Numbered from the stretch's first letter, positions 48,769 to 59,075 are shown. The stretch: 64,000 bases of DNA from a virus (IMGVR_UViG_3300035180_001778:62001-126000), one strand, 5' to 3'. The notes: generated by a model not told the origin, from the sequence alone. Program-made: numbers and translations.

Positions 48769-49290
48769 CTAGGGTTCGAGAGTCACAACTGTCGTCGTCC
48801 CCGGACCGATTGGCGCCAGGTTGGCCGCTGTGATGAAGGGGTGCCCGATTCCGTTGAACAACGTCCAGTAGACGTTGTTCAACAATGAAACCTTGGTCGG
48901 GTCCATGGGCTCAGTGAGGGTCGCAATTGCGCGAGAGCTGGTTGCTCCCCCGATGGTGTCGGAGTTCTTGTAACCGAAGTCGAAGGTGGCTTCCGAGAGC
49001 CTCGACGCCGGAGCCCAGAGGACAGATCCCACCCCAAGCAGCGACGGGGTGAAGGTCATCCCAGGGTTCAAGGGGTACGTGAAGAGGGGGACAGGGTCGA
49101 CCAGCGCGGGGAACTTGTAGGTGTCGTACGCCTTCGTGCAAACGTCGACCTCATCGATCTGAATGACCGAGTTCGCCGCCGCCGCTTCCATGGCCGGCGA
49201 AAAGAAGACCCGTCCCTCGGAGGACCCGTAAAATAGCCCTTGAGCAACCCCTGAGAAGGCGCTCAGCTTGACGATGATCGGGGTTCCCAT
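48769..49290 (-). CDS. C-terminal part of the LamG-repeat protein (frame-split)
   Basis: 173 aa in its own frame (MGTPIIVKLSAFSGVAQGLF). It directly follows the LamG gene, whose last module ends abruptly in VTIYIDG then TAA. In the other LamG modules VDG is followed by a hydrophobic strand and a GSS turn, exactly as here (IIVKLSAFSG...FYGSSEG). A single missing base at 49299-49301 would give DGVKHMGTP in one frame, so this is probably the end of a protein of about 1480 aa. As a separate gene its function would be unknown. Confidence 0.55.
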   Translation of the reverse strand: MGTPIIVKLSAFSGVAQGLFYGSSEGRVFFSPAMEAAAANSVIQIDEVDVCTKAYDTYKFPALVDPVPLFTYPLNPGMTFTPSLLGVGSVLWAPASRLSEATFDFGYKNSDTIGGATSSRAIATLTEPMDPTKVSLLNNVYWTLFNGIGHPFITAANLAPIGPGTTTVVTLEP

Positions 49291-49295
49291 GTGCT

Positions 49296-52200
49296 TTACC
49301 CGTCGATGTAGATGGTGACAGTACCCTCGCCCGGACTACGAACGAGACGGTACGTGTGGAACTCCCCATCGAGGAAGTCGAAAGGAGCACCCCCAACCAC
49401 CGTATCCGAAGCCACATCTTTGACCAAGATGTACCGCTCTCCAAGGGATGAGGTGACGAAGGCCAACGAGAGGGTCATCCCGGGAGCTGAGAAGCCCACT
49501 CGAATTTGGGAGTCCCCCGTCCCGCCCGTCGAGTCGCTGAGGACCTTGAATCGGAACTTGAACTCGGTCTCCAAGCTCGGGGAATTCGGAAGAGGCGTGG
49601 CGTTCCGATAGATGGTCCGAGTCCCAGTCCCATCCGTCCCGTAGGTGAGGATCCCAGAGAAGGACGACCGGGTGACATGGGAGGCATTGTCTGAGGCGAT
49701 TACCCATGGAGTAGGAGCTGTTGCGTCCAGCTCCGGAAGGACATCCCCCGTGTACACCAGACACACCTCATCCTGCCAGTTGAAGGCGCCGATGTCTGAG
49801 AGAAGGTCGTCCACCGGAGCGATGAGGTTCGGAAGCCCCGTGGTGGTTTCGATGACCTGGAGAGAGTTGTACAGAACGTCATCCGGGACAGCGTAACGGA
49901 ACCGGAAAGCCCCATCGTTGAGCTTGAAGTCGGAGTCCGTGTTGAGCACGTCCTCGGGCTTGTTGAGCCCCGAGATGGGTTCCACGACGGTCACAGGGTG
50001 ACGGACCTCTGCGGTCTGTGTCGACGGGACCAGCGGGGTCTTCTCGTTCAGCAGAGTGAAGGCGATGAGCCCTGCATTCTGTAGGAAGTCCGGATCGATC
50101 GCCGGAGGGATGCCCGTCGAGCTGCTCCAGAAGTCCGTGTGCGTGTGCGGAAGATTCATCGTCAAGTGCTCCGGGGAGGCCATGACGTTCCGCTGGTTCA
50201 AGACTTGGTGGTGGGGGACAATCCTCAGCTCGGTGGGCGAGCGAGTGATCCCATAGCGAACGAAATCCCATGACGATTGGGAGATGTTCGTCGGGTCGAA
50301 GGCCCCGAAAACGATAGACGGAAGTCCCCCTGCCAGGATCCTGGGGATTCCGACGGTGTTCGAGGGAAGGTCGATCGTGTTGTACCCCAGCTCGATGAGC
50401 TGGGTCATCCCCTGGTAGACTTCAACGTCTCCAGCCGGGCTGCGCGTGACCCTGTACTTGCTGGCGACCGACCAATCCGTTTCCTTGGGGATTCGGTAAC
50501 TCGCCGTCGAGGGTTGGTTGACGATGATCGAGGCCAAGGTGAGGGTCGTGGAGTTCGGCACGGCCTGAATCGTGTAGACCCCCTTGTTGGGGCCTGCGTC
50601 GATGATGAGGCGATCTCCGGTCACCACCCCCAAAGCGAAGAAGTCCGTGAGGGTATCCGTGATGACGTTCCCGACGACGTGGACATCCCTCCCCAAGCCC
50701 TTGAGGGGAAGATGGTAGCCCGTCAAGGCATCCGAATCGAAGCCCTTCCAGACCCCCACATAGCGACGGTAGCTTGAGAGCACCCGCCAGGCATTCGTGT
50801 ACACCCAATCGACCACGGAGGTGGACTGCATCGAAGCCGGGGACGAAGACCCGAAGGAGATGGTGCCGTCCGTAACGGGAGGCCCCACAGCCACAGGGAA
50901 CGAGCTGTAGGCGACGGTGCCCGTGAAGATCCCATCGACGAACAGAGTGACGAGGTCACCCCCAAAGCTCTTGACAAGACGGTAGGTGTGGAACGCTCCG
51001 TCCTTCCACTCGAAAGCAAACTGCCCGCCCACAACAGGGGCGCCGTCCGAGTGCAACGTGATGTAGCGGATCCCGCTGGCTTCCTGGAGGAAGAAGCCAA
51101 GGGAGCGAGAGCCGTCGTAGACTTGAGCCGTCGCTCCAGCGAATCCGCCCCCATCGGGGATGAAGGAAAGGACCTTGAGTCGTGACTCAAGGATGAAGTC
51201 CGAGGTGGCGTCGACAACACGATCGGGAGATCCTGTGGGAGCCGTGTCGTCAACGAAGTAGACCCGAGCGTCATTCGTATCTGCGTCCGAGATCCGAAGT
51301 ACCTGCCCCACCATTCGCACGGGAGCTGTACCCATCGAATTCCAGGGGACGGGCTGCGCCTGGTCCGGGTAGGTCCGCCCGCCGTAGCTGAGCTTTGGTG
51401 CTGCCACATCCGAGAAGAAGCAGAGCTGGACAAGACGATCCCCGTCGTCGATAGCTGCCATCAAGGCGTTGGGGGTGATTCCGTGGGTGAACGTCCGGAG
51501 CTGCACATTCACGTCGAGAACCACATCCGCGGCCGATGACAGAAGAGGCTCAATCCGAACGAACCCTCGGAAGTCTCCGTCAATGAGCCCCGCAAGAGCT
51601 TCCACAGAAGGCGTCGTCGCACTCGTGGAGTCGAGGAGCAGGAAGTCTCCCCCAAGAATCGTCTCCGTCCCATGGGCCCCAACAGGCGTCCATGCTCCCG
51701 GTGCCACCTCGGGGATCTTTGTCCCCTCGTAGGAGACGAAGATTGAAGGAGCCGTCTGAACAGGGTTCGTCGGAAGAATCAGGTAGCGGACGAAATCCCA
51801 GGTTGATGTGCTCGTGGCCACGATCGACAGGGACCCGAAGAACACCCCCTCCAGATTCACGAACGGCGCATGAAGGCTACTCAGGAACGGGAAGCTCCCT
51901 TCCCCGAGCTTCAACGTCTCCAGCACCGCGCCATCAACGAAGAGGCGGACAACCTGGTCTTTCCCTCGGAAGATGCGGTAGGAGTGAAGCACCGCCCAGT
52001 CGAAAACAACCGGGCTGCCCGTCGGGTTTCCGTTCACATACAGGCCGCCGGCCCATGACGTGATGAGGCTCGGGTCCTCCCCATCAACGAGGAACCCAAT
52101 CTTGAGGGTTCCCGCATCATTCAGGTAGCCCACAACCATCGCCCGCTCGGAGTCCGAGTAGCCAGCGACCACACCCGAGAACACCCCTTCCAACGTGGGG

Positions 52201-53216
52201 GTCGCGTTGATGTACATCTGCCACGTCGCAGCGAAGACGTGGGGGAACGTCAAGTCGATCGAACGCGTCCAGAAGATGGGCTGCCCCCCAGGGAAGACAT
52301 CCCCCAACGTGTCGCCAACGACCAGCTCATGGGCAACGATAGCTGCCGTCCCCGAACCCATCCGAGCCCAAGGGTTGACGTCGTTCTCTGGGAGGACAAG
52401 CGCCTGGTATGGGACGAACGTCGAGTTGATCACCCTTTGAAGCGGAGGGAACGCGATCTTGTGCGTCGGGGAATTCAGGAGTAGCAGGTTGGGATCGTTC
52501 AAGACTGGCGTGTAGGCTCGCTCGAACGCTCGGTACTTGAGGTCTCGCTGAAGAGGCTGGTCCAACACCGCCTGCATGTCCGCTGCCACATAGTCGCCCG
52601 GGACAAGAAGCACGTTGTTGTAACGGTACTTGTGTCCATTCCCCATGGGGGGCTGCCCGTTGTCTCGATTCCAGTTGTTGAGCTTGAACTCCTTGGAATT
52701 GAGACCCCGAACCTCAACCGTAGGATTGTGGATCCAGGAGTAGCCGACCTTGACGTCATCTCCGTGAGCAGGGACGAAGGGAAGAACAATCTGCCCGAGG
52801 AGCCCTGCGACCGCGTCGGGGATGACAGGAGAGCCGTTGACGTGAACAGTCACATCGCTGGGGTCATCGGCAATCTGCCCATCTCGGGGGTCGATGATCT
52901 GCCAGGCAATCGTCCCGGTCTCCACATTAGGAAGCGTGAAGCACACCTGAAGACGAACCTTGGTGGCGCTGATCCTTGCTGCGATACGGTACGACCCCCC
53001 ATTCAACGTCGAGGTCAACTTGACGTCGAGGCCGACATAGGAGAGAAGGACATTGGCCCCCGGCAACGTCACGGTCGTGTACGAATCGAGGGTAGCCCCT
53101 GTCCCCGTTGCAAGAACGAGCGGGGGCTTGGAGATGGGCCCTCGGTCCGTGTAGATGCTCTGCGCGTCAATCCCTGACGACGACGTGTAGAGAACCTGGT
53201 TCAAGGTCGTAGACAT
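49296..53216 (-). CDS. Large virion protein with LamG-like modules, 1306 aa (probably frame-split)
   Basis: MSTTLNQVLYTSSSGIDAQS, then a 250-residue N-domain and repeated concanavalin/LamG-like modules. The module end motif reads (F/L)H(T/S)YR(L/I)...V.LFVDG near residues 410 and 745 and FHTYRLV..VTIYIDG at the very end, with a related YRVTRSPAGDVEVY near 918. WDFVRYLIL and WDFVRYGI follow other modules. Such modules bind carbohydrate in fibres and adhesins. A DFFALGVVTGDRLIID module near 860 recurs in other proteins here. Stops in mid-module (see the 48769 gene). Confidence 0.72.
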   Translation of the reverse strand: MSTTLNQVLYTSSSGIDAQSIYTDRGPISKPPLVLATGTGATLDSYTTVTLPGANVLLSYVGLDVKLTSTLNGGSYRIAARISATKVRLQVCFTLPNVETGTIAWQIIDPRDGQIADDPSDVTVHVNGSPVIPDAVAGLLGQIVLPFVPAHGDDVKVGYSWIHNPTVEVRGLNSKEFKLNNWNRDNGQPPMGNGHKYRYNNVLLVPGDYVAADMQAVLDQPLQRDLKYRAFERAYTPVLNDPNLLLLNSPTHKIAFPPLQRVINSTFVPYQALVLPENDVNPWARMGSGTAAIVAHELVVGDTLGDVFPGGQPIFWTRSIDLTFPHVFAATWQMYINATPTLEGVFSGVVAGYSDSERAMVVGYLNDAGTLKIGFLVDGEDPSLITSWAGGLYVNGNPTGSPVVFDWAVLHSYRIFRGKDQVVRLFVDGAVLETLKLGEGSFPFLSSLHAPFVNLEGVFFGSLSIVATSTSTWDFVRYLILPTNPVQTAPSIFVSYEGTKIPEVAPGAWTPVGAHGTETILGGDFLLLDSTSATTPSVEALAGLIDGDFRGFVRIEPLLSSAADVVLDVNVQLRTFTHGITPNALMAAIDDGDRLVQLCFFSDVAAPKLSYGGRTYPDQAQPVPWNSMGTAPVRMVGQVLRISDADTNDARVYFVDDTAPTGSPDRVVDATSDFILESRLKVLSFIPDGGGFAGATAQVYDGSRSLGFFLQEASGIRYITLHSDGAPVVGGQFAFEWKDGAFHTYRLVKSFGGDLVTLFVDGIFTGTVAYSSFPVAVGPPVTDGTISFGSSSPASMQSTSVVDWVYTNAWRVLSSYRRYVGVWKGFDSDALTGYHLPLKGLGRDVHVVGNVITDTLTDFFALGVVTGDRLIIDAGPNKGVYTIQAVPNSTTLTLASIIVNQPSTASYRIPKETDWSVASKYRVTRSPAGDVEVYQGMTQLIELGYNTIDLPSNTVGIPRILAGGLPSIVFGAFDPTNISQSSWDFVRYGITRSPTELRIVPHHQVLNQRNVMASPEHLTMNLPHTHTDFWSSSTGIPPAIDPDFLQNAGLIAFTLLNEKTPLVPSTQTAEVRHPVTVVEPISGLNKPEDVLNTDSDFKLNDGAFRFRYAVPDDVLYNSLQVIETTTGLPNLIAPVDDLLSDIGAFNWQDEVCLVYTGDVLPELDATAPTPWVIASDNASHVTRSSFSGILTYGTDGTGTRTIYRNATPLPNSPSLETEFKFRFKVLSDSTGGTGDSQIRVGFSAPGMTLSLAFVTSSLGERYILVKDVASDTVVGGAPFDFLDGEFHTYRLVRSPGEGTVTIYIDG

Positions 53217-53221
53217 GAAGG

Positions 53222-54040
53222 TCAGAAATCCTTCGAGTGATCTTCCGCGGACACGGCTTGATTTTGCTTCATTCCAAGCCGATCACGATTCCGAACTCCA
53301 CCCCAATAAGACCTGAAGTCCTCGTAGTAGTAGTTCGCGAGAGCCCAGCGCATGCTGTCGATGATGGTGCCTGTGGTATCCCCATTGGGGATGATCGGAT
53401 CCTGGAAGATGTACCGGATCTTGAAGAGGGTGTGCGCCGGCCGGATGATGTCGAGGAGCATCCTCAGCGTGGCATCGACCTGGAACATGTTCGTCGGAAG
53501 CTGTCCCCCAACAGGGATGACCACGTCAACGTTGAAGCCGAACTGGTCCGAGATATCCAGGCCCGAAGCCCCTTGACGAACGAGGAGGAAGTTCTCCGTC
53601 ACTCGCACGTCCCCCGAGAGAAGGAGCTTCGTCAAGTCCGAAATCGATTTGGGGGTCGACCCTTGGAAGTAGATTCGGATGAGGTTGATGACAAACTGCC
53701 GGAACTCCTCGTCGGAGAAGTCCATGGGCGGGAGCCGCCCATTCAAAAAGAGGAGGTAGCCGACGATCGAGTAGAGGAAGTCCGGCCGCGTCGTGTCGAC
53801 GGAGCTGTCTGTGTTGACGTCCTCCAGGGCCAGCTCGATCCGCGCCAGCTCGACGGCCACAGCCTTCAGCTCCAGCGTGTAGTTGGGCCCCTGAATCGCC
53901 GAGATGTACGTGCTCGGGAGCAGGTTGAGCAGGGTCGTGAAGATGGCCTGCCCTCGTTGCTGTAGACGTAGGTTGAACTCCCGACCCGTCTGGGAGACGG
54001 TCGTGTTGAGCCGATTGGGGTCAGGAGTAAAACGCGGCAT
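53222..54040 (-). CDS. Baseplate/tail-end protein, gpI-like
   Basis: 272 aa. LQQRGQAIFTTLLNLLPSTY then ELKAVAVELARIELALEDVN and DFLYSIVGYLLFLNGRLPP. Location directly after the baseplate J-like gene and the helical N-half resemble the P2 gpI/tail-end proteins that follow gpJ. Weak by motif, supported by order. Confidence 0.6.
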   Translation of the reverse strand: MPRFTPDPNRLNTTVSQTGREFNLRLQQRGQAIFTTLLNLLPSTYISAIQGPNYTLELKAVAVELARIELALEDVNTDSSVDTTRPDFLYSIVGYLLFLNGRLPPMDFSDEEFRQFVINLIRIYFQGSTPKSISDLTKLLLSGDVRVTENFLLVRQGASGLDISDQFGFNVDVVIPVGGQLPTNMFQVDATLRMLLDIIRPAHTLFKIRYIFQDPIIPNGDTTGTIIDSMRWALANYYYEDFRSYWGGVRNRDRLGMKQNQAVSAEDHSKDF

Positions 54041-54043
54041 GGG

Positions 54044-54193
54044 TCACTTGTAGGGCTTGGCAGTCCAGTCGTGAATGGCGTCGATCTTCTTGCTGAGCTT
54101 CTTGAAGCCCAGCTCGTCCAGAATGTCTGCGTAGAACAGCCACTTGTGGGCGATGCAGTTGTGGACGTAGCTGATTGCAAGGCGGCGGATCAT
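54044..54193 (-). CDS. Small hypothetical protein, 49 aa
   Basis: MIRRLAISYVHNCIAHKWLF followed by a helix and a final IHDWTAKPYK. NC.AH...F and HDWT resemble a short phage protein family I cannot name. The ATG overlaps the previous stop as ATGA. Confidence 0.6.
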   Translation of the reverse strand: MIRRLAISYVHNCIAHKWLFYADILDELGFKKLSKKIDAIHDWTAKPYK

Positions 54194-54471
54194 GATCGCG
54201 AACTCCTGTTTTGAAGAGCCTTGAAGTCGGCCTCTCGAATCCGTTTCCCCCCGACATAGTACCAGCGCGAGCCATCGGGGTCATAGTCACAACCCCCACA
54301 TCGAACGGGGGAGACCATGTGCGATGCGATGAGCTTCCTCATTTCGGGGTCTTGGATCATCCTCCGGAGTTGTTCTGCCGGGTAGTCCCCACTCCCAACT
54401 CCTTTGGGGGGTTGAACCATGGCTGCGGCCAGAAGCTTCTTTGCTTCGGAAGGATCTTTTTGAATGCTCAT
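54190..54471 (-). CDS. Small hypothetical protein with CxxC, 93 aa
   Basis: MSIQKDPSEAKKLLAAAMVQ; helical, with RCGGCDYDPDGSRWYYVGGK in the second half. ATG overlaps the baseplate J stop as ATGA. Not recognised. Confidence 0.6.
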   Translation of the reverse strand: MSIQKDPSEAKKLLAAAMVQPPKGVGSGDYPAEQLRRMIQDPEMRKLIASHMVSPVRCGGCDYDPDGSRWYYVGGKRIREADFKALQNRSSRS

Positions 54472-57400
54472 GTGGTGGCTTCCCGGTAGGTGATGGTGAA
54501 GGCCCCCAGATCGATGTACTCGACCTGAGTCGTGAAGATGTCGTGTGCGTTCTTGTCGCCTCGGATGACGTAGCTCGCGGAGTAGGTGTGCTTCCCAGGG
54601 TCGTCCGTGGGAAGACTCGCCCCAAGGAGGGAGACAACAACATGATTTGCTGTCCTCCGTAGCCGTTCGGTCGTCCGGGCATCTACCGTGAGGAAGCCGG
54701 CTGCCGTCAGGGTGGCGTCGTCCGAGTAGCCCGTGATGTCAGCCCCCGTCGCGCCGATGATGAACGCCTGGTTGGAGGCACCACCAACCATGAGAAGGGA
54801 CGATGAGAGCGACATGCTCTCATCGTCCTGGAAGACCCCTCGGTGTTCCGTGTCGAGCCCGCCGCCATCCGTCGTGGGGGATTGGAGGGGGTTGAGCAGC
54901 ATGTAGACGATGTTGCCCACGATATCGAGAATAGGGAGAGGGACGAAGTCCGAGAGAATGGTCTCCCGGAGCTTCCGGGACCCATCTGCGTAGGCCATCT
55001 TGGCGAGCGGCACGATCTGGTAGTCGACCCCTTGCGTCGAGTCGACCGCGTTGATGATGTCGCTTTGGGCGGAGCCCTGCCCAATGAGCTTCTGGTTCAG
55101 CTCCAGGCTCACAGAGGTGTGAATGGCCGGATCCGTCGTGTCCTTGGTCGCCCCTCGCTTGAGCTGAACCGTGGTCTCGATGTCGATCTGGTTCAGAACC
55201 GCCTGCTTCACGAGAACATCTGCCGTCGTGTGCCGGCGGTTGTTCACCACATGCTGCAAGTCCTGAAGCAGGTCGTTGATCACATAGGTGACCGTGAAGT
55301 TCTCGTCGTGTGTGTAGTCGACGCTCACGGACTGCCCATTCTTGATCAGCGAAGAGGCCGTCCGAACGATCTTCGCGGGGGACGTGGGGGTTCCCACGAT
55401 GATCTCGAAGTCAGGGAGAAGCGTCCCCGGACCATCGTATTCCACCGTCCGAGCCTGGTTGAAGACACGGATGGTCTTGGTGTTGACTCCGATGGTGTCC
55501 AGAGGCTCCTGGACGAAACCAATGAGGACGTGGGTCTCATTGTTGATCTGAATGGTGTTCCCCGAGGGCTTGCCATTCGCTTGGAGGATCGAGAGGTAGT
55601 CCTTCGCGATTGTGCTCTCGCCCGTCAAAAGAGGATCGTCGTTCTTGTAGAGGAGGTAGTTCACGGAGGGGTCGAGAGGCCCTGCAACCTCCCCGACCAC
55701 CGACACGACTCGACGCACCGGCTGTAGGGTGAACCGGAACTGGTTGACGACTCGGAAACGGTAGTCCGCGACAATCGAGTCATCGAGATGAGTGACAGGT
55801 TGCGCAAGGGTGCTGTCGATCCTGAACGTCTGGTAGTCGAGAATCACGACCCCAGTGAGGTCGTAGTCCTGACCCGCCGAGACGTTGTGAACCCCCAACC
55901 CCTGAATGGAGTTGTTGAGGATCTCGACGATGGGGGTAGAGAGCGTCACTCGGGAGTCGAGCACCCGGAAGGTGAGCGTCGAGAGGTCGATGATCTGAAC
56001 GAGGACATCCCTGGCAATCTCGAAGGTGAAGGCGAACTTCTCCGTCACTTCGCGCTCGCGAATGCCTTGCACCCAGATGTCGACCTTGCCTCCGATGTGC
56101 TTGTGTCGAACCGGATCGTAGTCGCGCATCATCAGGGCATCCCCCGACTTCACGATCTTGGACTTGACGATGCCGACCTCTTCCGCCGCCGTGGCTGCGT
56201 ACCCACCCTCGGTCCCCGTGTCGACCGAGGAGGGCCCCAACATGGTGCGCTCTGCGAGCCCAGCGTTCGACTCCTGGTTGGTGCCGAAGGTTGTGGCCGC
56301 ACGGTTCGTCACTCGAACCCCAGGGACCCCCTGGATGTTCTTGATGGCCGTCGCCGAACGGTTCCCATCCGTGCCGATCGTCTCCGCGATGATGTCGACC
56401 GTCAGCTCATATTGCTTGGTGTCGAAGTTGAAGTAGGCGTCCGCATTGGCCGCCGGGAGAACGAAGGTGCCACCCACACGGAAGCGCACGGAAGGCGTGT
56501 TGGTGTTGCTGTCCGTGTCCGTCGAGACGAAGGTGCCAGCGGGGACAGGGATGTTCTTGAGGGGCCTCGTCGGCGTGTAGATGACCGCCTGCCCAACAGC
56601 GGGCCGACCCGGGAGCCGAGTCTTCCCATGGTTCCTCGCCAGCTTGTCGAACTGGGTGTCGAGGAGATGCTGAACTGCGGCATCCGTCGTGAACCCGAGA
56701 GCGTCCTTCAATGCTGTCTTGTAGGCGGAGGAGGCGACGTCATCCGAGATCCCATCTCCGTTGGCGTCGTCGATCTGAAGAAGCGTCAGGAAGCTCTGGC
56801 TCCTGTGGACGAAGTCCAGAAGGAACCAGATGCGCTCCGCTTCCGAGGTGAACGGGTCGATCGAGACATCTCGCGTTGTCGAGCCCGGGATGAGAGCGAT
56901 CTCCGAGTTGACCCGTTGGACGGCTCGAACGTAGTCGACAAGGATCTGTTGCTCGACACGACCAGGCAAGTCTTTGATCGCCGTGTCGATGATGAGAGGA
57001 GACCCCACAACCTCTTGGCTCGTCGGGGTTTCCACTTCCTCGCCGGTCAAGTTGTTGTAGTAGATCGCCGACACCACGTAGTAGAGCGGGTCATTGTTCG
57101 AGATGCCCGCGAACTGCTCCGAGTTGATGAGCCCAGTCCCGCCAGCTCGGTTGTGCCGGAACGACACGAACTGGTTCAAGCGATACTGCTCCAGAGAGCC
57201 TCGAAGCCGAACCCGATGAAAAACAGTGTTGACGTCTCGGCGATCATCTAGCCGAACATTCAACTCGTTGCCGAACTCGTCTTCTTCCGTGACTCGAATA
57301 CGAACGAACTTCCGGGCTGAGTCCGGCCACGAAGCGATGATGTCATCCTGGATCAGGATGTCTTCTTCAACGGCAGTCACCACCGGCTGAATGATCTTCT

Positions 57401-57938
57401 CGTTGATCCGGAAGAGCCCCGAGACACCCGCGGGACTTGTCGAGGCGTAGACGTGGAACCCGAGGAACTTGACCGGGTAGACGATCGGAAGACCCGTATC
57501 CTCGGACTGCTCGATGATGTCGGCGTCAGGAGTCGCAGCGAGGATGGTCACGGCATTTCGCATCCGCCGAAGCCGGATGCCCGACGGAATCCGAGTCCAC
57601 ACAAGATCGATCGCCTGGACGCGCGAGATGGTGGCCGTTGAGGCACCGCTCACTCCGCCGACAATGTCAATCGCCCGAACCTGAATGACGTTGTCCCCGA
57701 ACTCCAGAAGGAGCCCCGAGGGATAGGTCGTCAGGTTCGGGATGGTGAAGGTCCCGAGATCGATCTTGACGAGCGTCGGGTCTGAAACGAAGGGCCCCCC
57801 GTTGATCGATACCTGAACCGCAGACGTGTTGACGTCGATCGTCCCCGAGAGGACAACCGATCCTTGGTTTGTCGTGAAAACGAGGTTCTGAGTGAACCCG
57901 AGGCTGTCGCGACTTTCGAATAGGGGTGCTGTGGCCAT
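54468..57938 (-). CDS. Baseplate J-like protein
   Basis: 1156 aa, much longer than P2 gpJ (about 300). The gpJ-like core is around residues 440-600: PVPAGTFVSTDT, YELTVDIIAETIGTDGNRSA, IQGVPGVRVTNRAATTFGTN and GGYAATAAEEVG. The early part is an Ig-like beta domain (SVVLSGTIDVNTSAVQVSIN). J-like proteins form the edge of the baseplate in contractile tails. This gene is the main evidence that the tail is contractile. Confidence 0.8.
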   Translation of the reverse strand: MATAPLFESRDSLGFTQNLVFTTNQGSVVLSGTIDVNTSAVQVSINGGPFVSDPTLVKIDLGTFTIPNLTTYPSGLLLEFGDNVIQVRAIDIVGGVSGASTATISRVQAIDLVWTRIPSGIRLRRMRNAVTILAATPDADIIEQSEDTGLPIVYPVKFLGFHVYASTSPAGVSGLFRINEKIIQPVVTAVEEDILIQDDIIASWPDSARKFVRIRVTEEDEFGNELNVRLDDRRDVNTVFHRVRLRGSLEQYRLNQFVSFRHNRAGGTGLINSEQFAGISNNDPLYYVVSAIYYNNLTGEEVETPTSQEVVGSPLIIDTAIKDLPGRVEQQILVDYVRAVQRVNSEIALIPGSTTRDVSIDPFTSEAERIWFLLDFVHRSQSFLTLLQIDDANGDGISDDVASSAYKTALKDALGFTTDAAVQHLLDTQFDKLARNHGKTRLPGRPAVGQAVIYTPTRPLKNIPVPAGTFVSTDTDSNTNTPSVRFRVGGTFVLPAANADAYFNFDTKQYELTVDIIAETIGTDGNRSATAIKNIQGVPGVRVTNRAATTFGTNQESNAGLAERTMLGPSSVDTGTEGGYAATAAEEVGIVKSKIVKSGDALMMRDYDPVRHKHIGGKVDIWVQGIREREVTEKFAFTFEIARDVLVQIIDLSTLTFRVLDSRVTLSTPIVEILNNSIQGLGVHNVSAGQDYDLTGVVILDYQTFRIDSTLAQPVTHLDDSIVADYRFRVVNQFRFTLQPVRRVVSVVGEVAGPLDPSVNYLLYKNDDPLLTGESTIAKDYLSILQANGKPSGNTIQINNETHVLIGFVQEPLDTIGVNTKTIRVFNQARTVEYDGPGTLLPDFEIIVGTPTSPAKIVRTASSLIKNGQSVSVDYTHDENFTVTYVINDLLQDLQHVVNNRRHTTADVLVKQAVLNQIDIETTVQLKRGATKDTTDPAIHTSVSLELNQKLIGQGSAQSDIINAVDSTQGVDYQIVPLAKMAYADGSRKLRETILSDFVPLPILDIVGNIVYMLLNPLQSPTTDGGGLDTEHRGVFQDDESMSLSSSLLMVGGASNQAFIIGATGADITGYSDDATLTAAGFLTVDARTTERLRRTANHVVVSLLGASLPTDDPGKHTYSASYVIRGDKNAHDIFTTQVEYIDLGAFTITYREATT

Positions 57939-57941
57939 CGA

Positions 57942-59075
57942 TTACCCAGCGAAAACGGGGTTGAGGAGAGACTGTCGAATGTTGCCCTGTTGAAAGGACT
58001 TGATATCGAATGCTTGTGGCAAACGAAGGCCCCGCTCCAGCACAATGGGCTTTTGTGAACGATTCTGAACCGTGACCCGAAGGAAGACCACGGTCACATC
58101 CTGTTTGCTCGGGACGATGTTGACCCCCAACATACGGTAGGGGAACTCGGAGTCCGACACGTACTGCCCGACCTTCTCCTCCTGTCCTCGCTTGATGTCG
58201 TTCCACGCCTTGAAGGTCTGGTAGATGTCCGTCTCAAGGAGACTCTGCATAAGACCTCCCGAGACGATCTTCTTGCCGATGGCCTCGATGAGTGTCGAGC
58301 CGTAAAATGGGTGGAAGCTGTTGCTTCCCCGGATGGTGAGGAAATTCTTCTGTAGCTCCTGAATGAGAAGAGCCTCATCTCGAACCTGAGCAACCTCACC
58401 TGTCTGCCCGTATCGCCAGTCATTCTCGACGCCGATACCCCCACAACGCCGGCAGTCCTGCTTGACGGTCGTGTAGCTGATCTCGACGAAGTCTCCGAAG
58501 CTCCGAAGGGGCTCGTCGAAGATGATGAGCCGGGTAGGCCGATCCGCGAGAGACTTGAGATCCCGAACGAGGGTCCACCCAGGAATGCTTGTCTGCCCTC
58601 GGAACTCTCGGGGAGTCGGGACCCCAAGGAGCGTCGTCATCGTGCTGGTCGCATCGAAGAGGACGCTGGCTCCACGGCCTTCTGAAGCGGTCCTGAACTG
58701 GAGACGCTTTCCCACCCCTCTGAAGGTGACCCCCGTGAGCTGGCGGTTGAGCTGATAGGCAAGGCGATCCGGGGCAAGAGCGGAAGCCGGAGGCAGAACG
58801 ACCGTCTGCAACGGCCCCTGATCGACTCGAACCGCGAGTTTGTCGTTCACCCCTGCGAGGAGGGTAAACGGCCCCTCTTTGCTTCCTGTGGCGGCACCCG
58901 GGAGCTGCAACCCAGATGAGGGGATCAGAGCCTCTCCGTTGAACCGCAGCAAGACAGAGTCCGCCGAAGCAATCGGACGCATCGGCCGAATAGCCCGGCG
59001 ATCCGCTCCGATGTAGAGAGCTTCCTCTGCAACCAGATGGGGGCAGACCTGGTCAATTTGCCGGTCGTAGCTCAT
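57942..59075 (-). CDS. Baseplate/tail protein, 377 aa
   Basis: MSYDRQIDQVCPHLVAEEAL; a central CRRCGGIGVENDWRYG, then LLIQELQKNFLTIRGSNSFH with PFYGSTLIEAIG and a beta end. The LIQELQKNFLT...FYG pattern occurs in wedge/initiator-type tail proteins of phages. Lies before the J-like gene. The cysteine pair is unusual. Confidence 0.6.
   Translation of the reverse strand: MSYDRQIDQVCPHLVAEEALYIGADRRAIRPMRPIASADSVLLRFNGEALIPSSGLQLPGAATGSKEGPFTLLAGVNDKLAVRVDQGPLQTVVLPPASALAPDRLAYQLNRQLTGVTFRGVGKRLQFRTASEGRGASVLFDATSTMTTLLGVPTPREFRGQTSIPGWTLVRDLKSLADRPTRLIIFDEPLRSFGDFVEISYTTVKQDCRRCGGIGVENDWRYGQTGEVAQVRDEALLIQELQKNFLTIRGSNSFHPFYGSTLIEAIGKKIVSGGLMQSLLETDIYQTFKAWNDIKRGQEEKVGQYVSDSEFPYRMLGVNIVPSKQDVTVVFLRVTVQNRSQKPIVLERGLRLPQAFDIKSFQQGNIRQSLLNPVFAG

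Noticed and set aside
49738-49760. GGTGTA-like element in 49-51 kb
   Set aside because: These copies are inside coding frames (VYTG, VYTN codons) with no start at the usual distance.
55788-57251. Long plus-strand ORF of 487 codons
   Set aside because: Antisense shadow of the baseplate J-like gene, without start context or motif.
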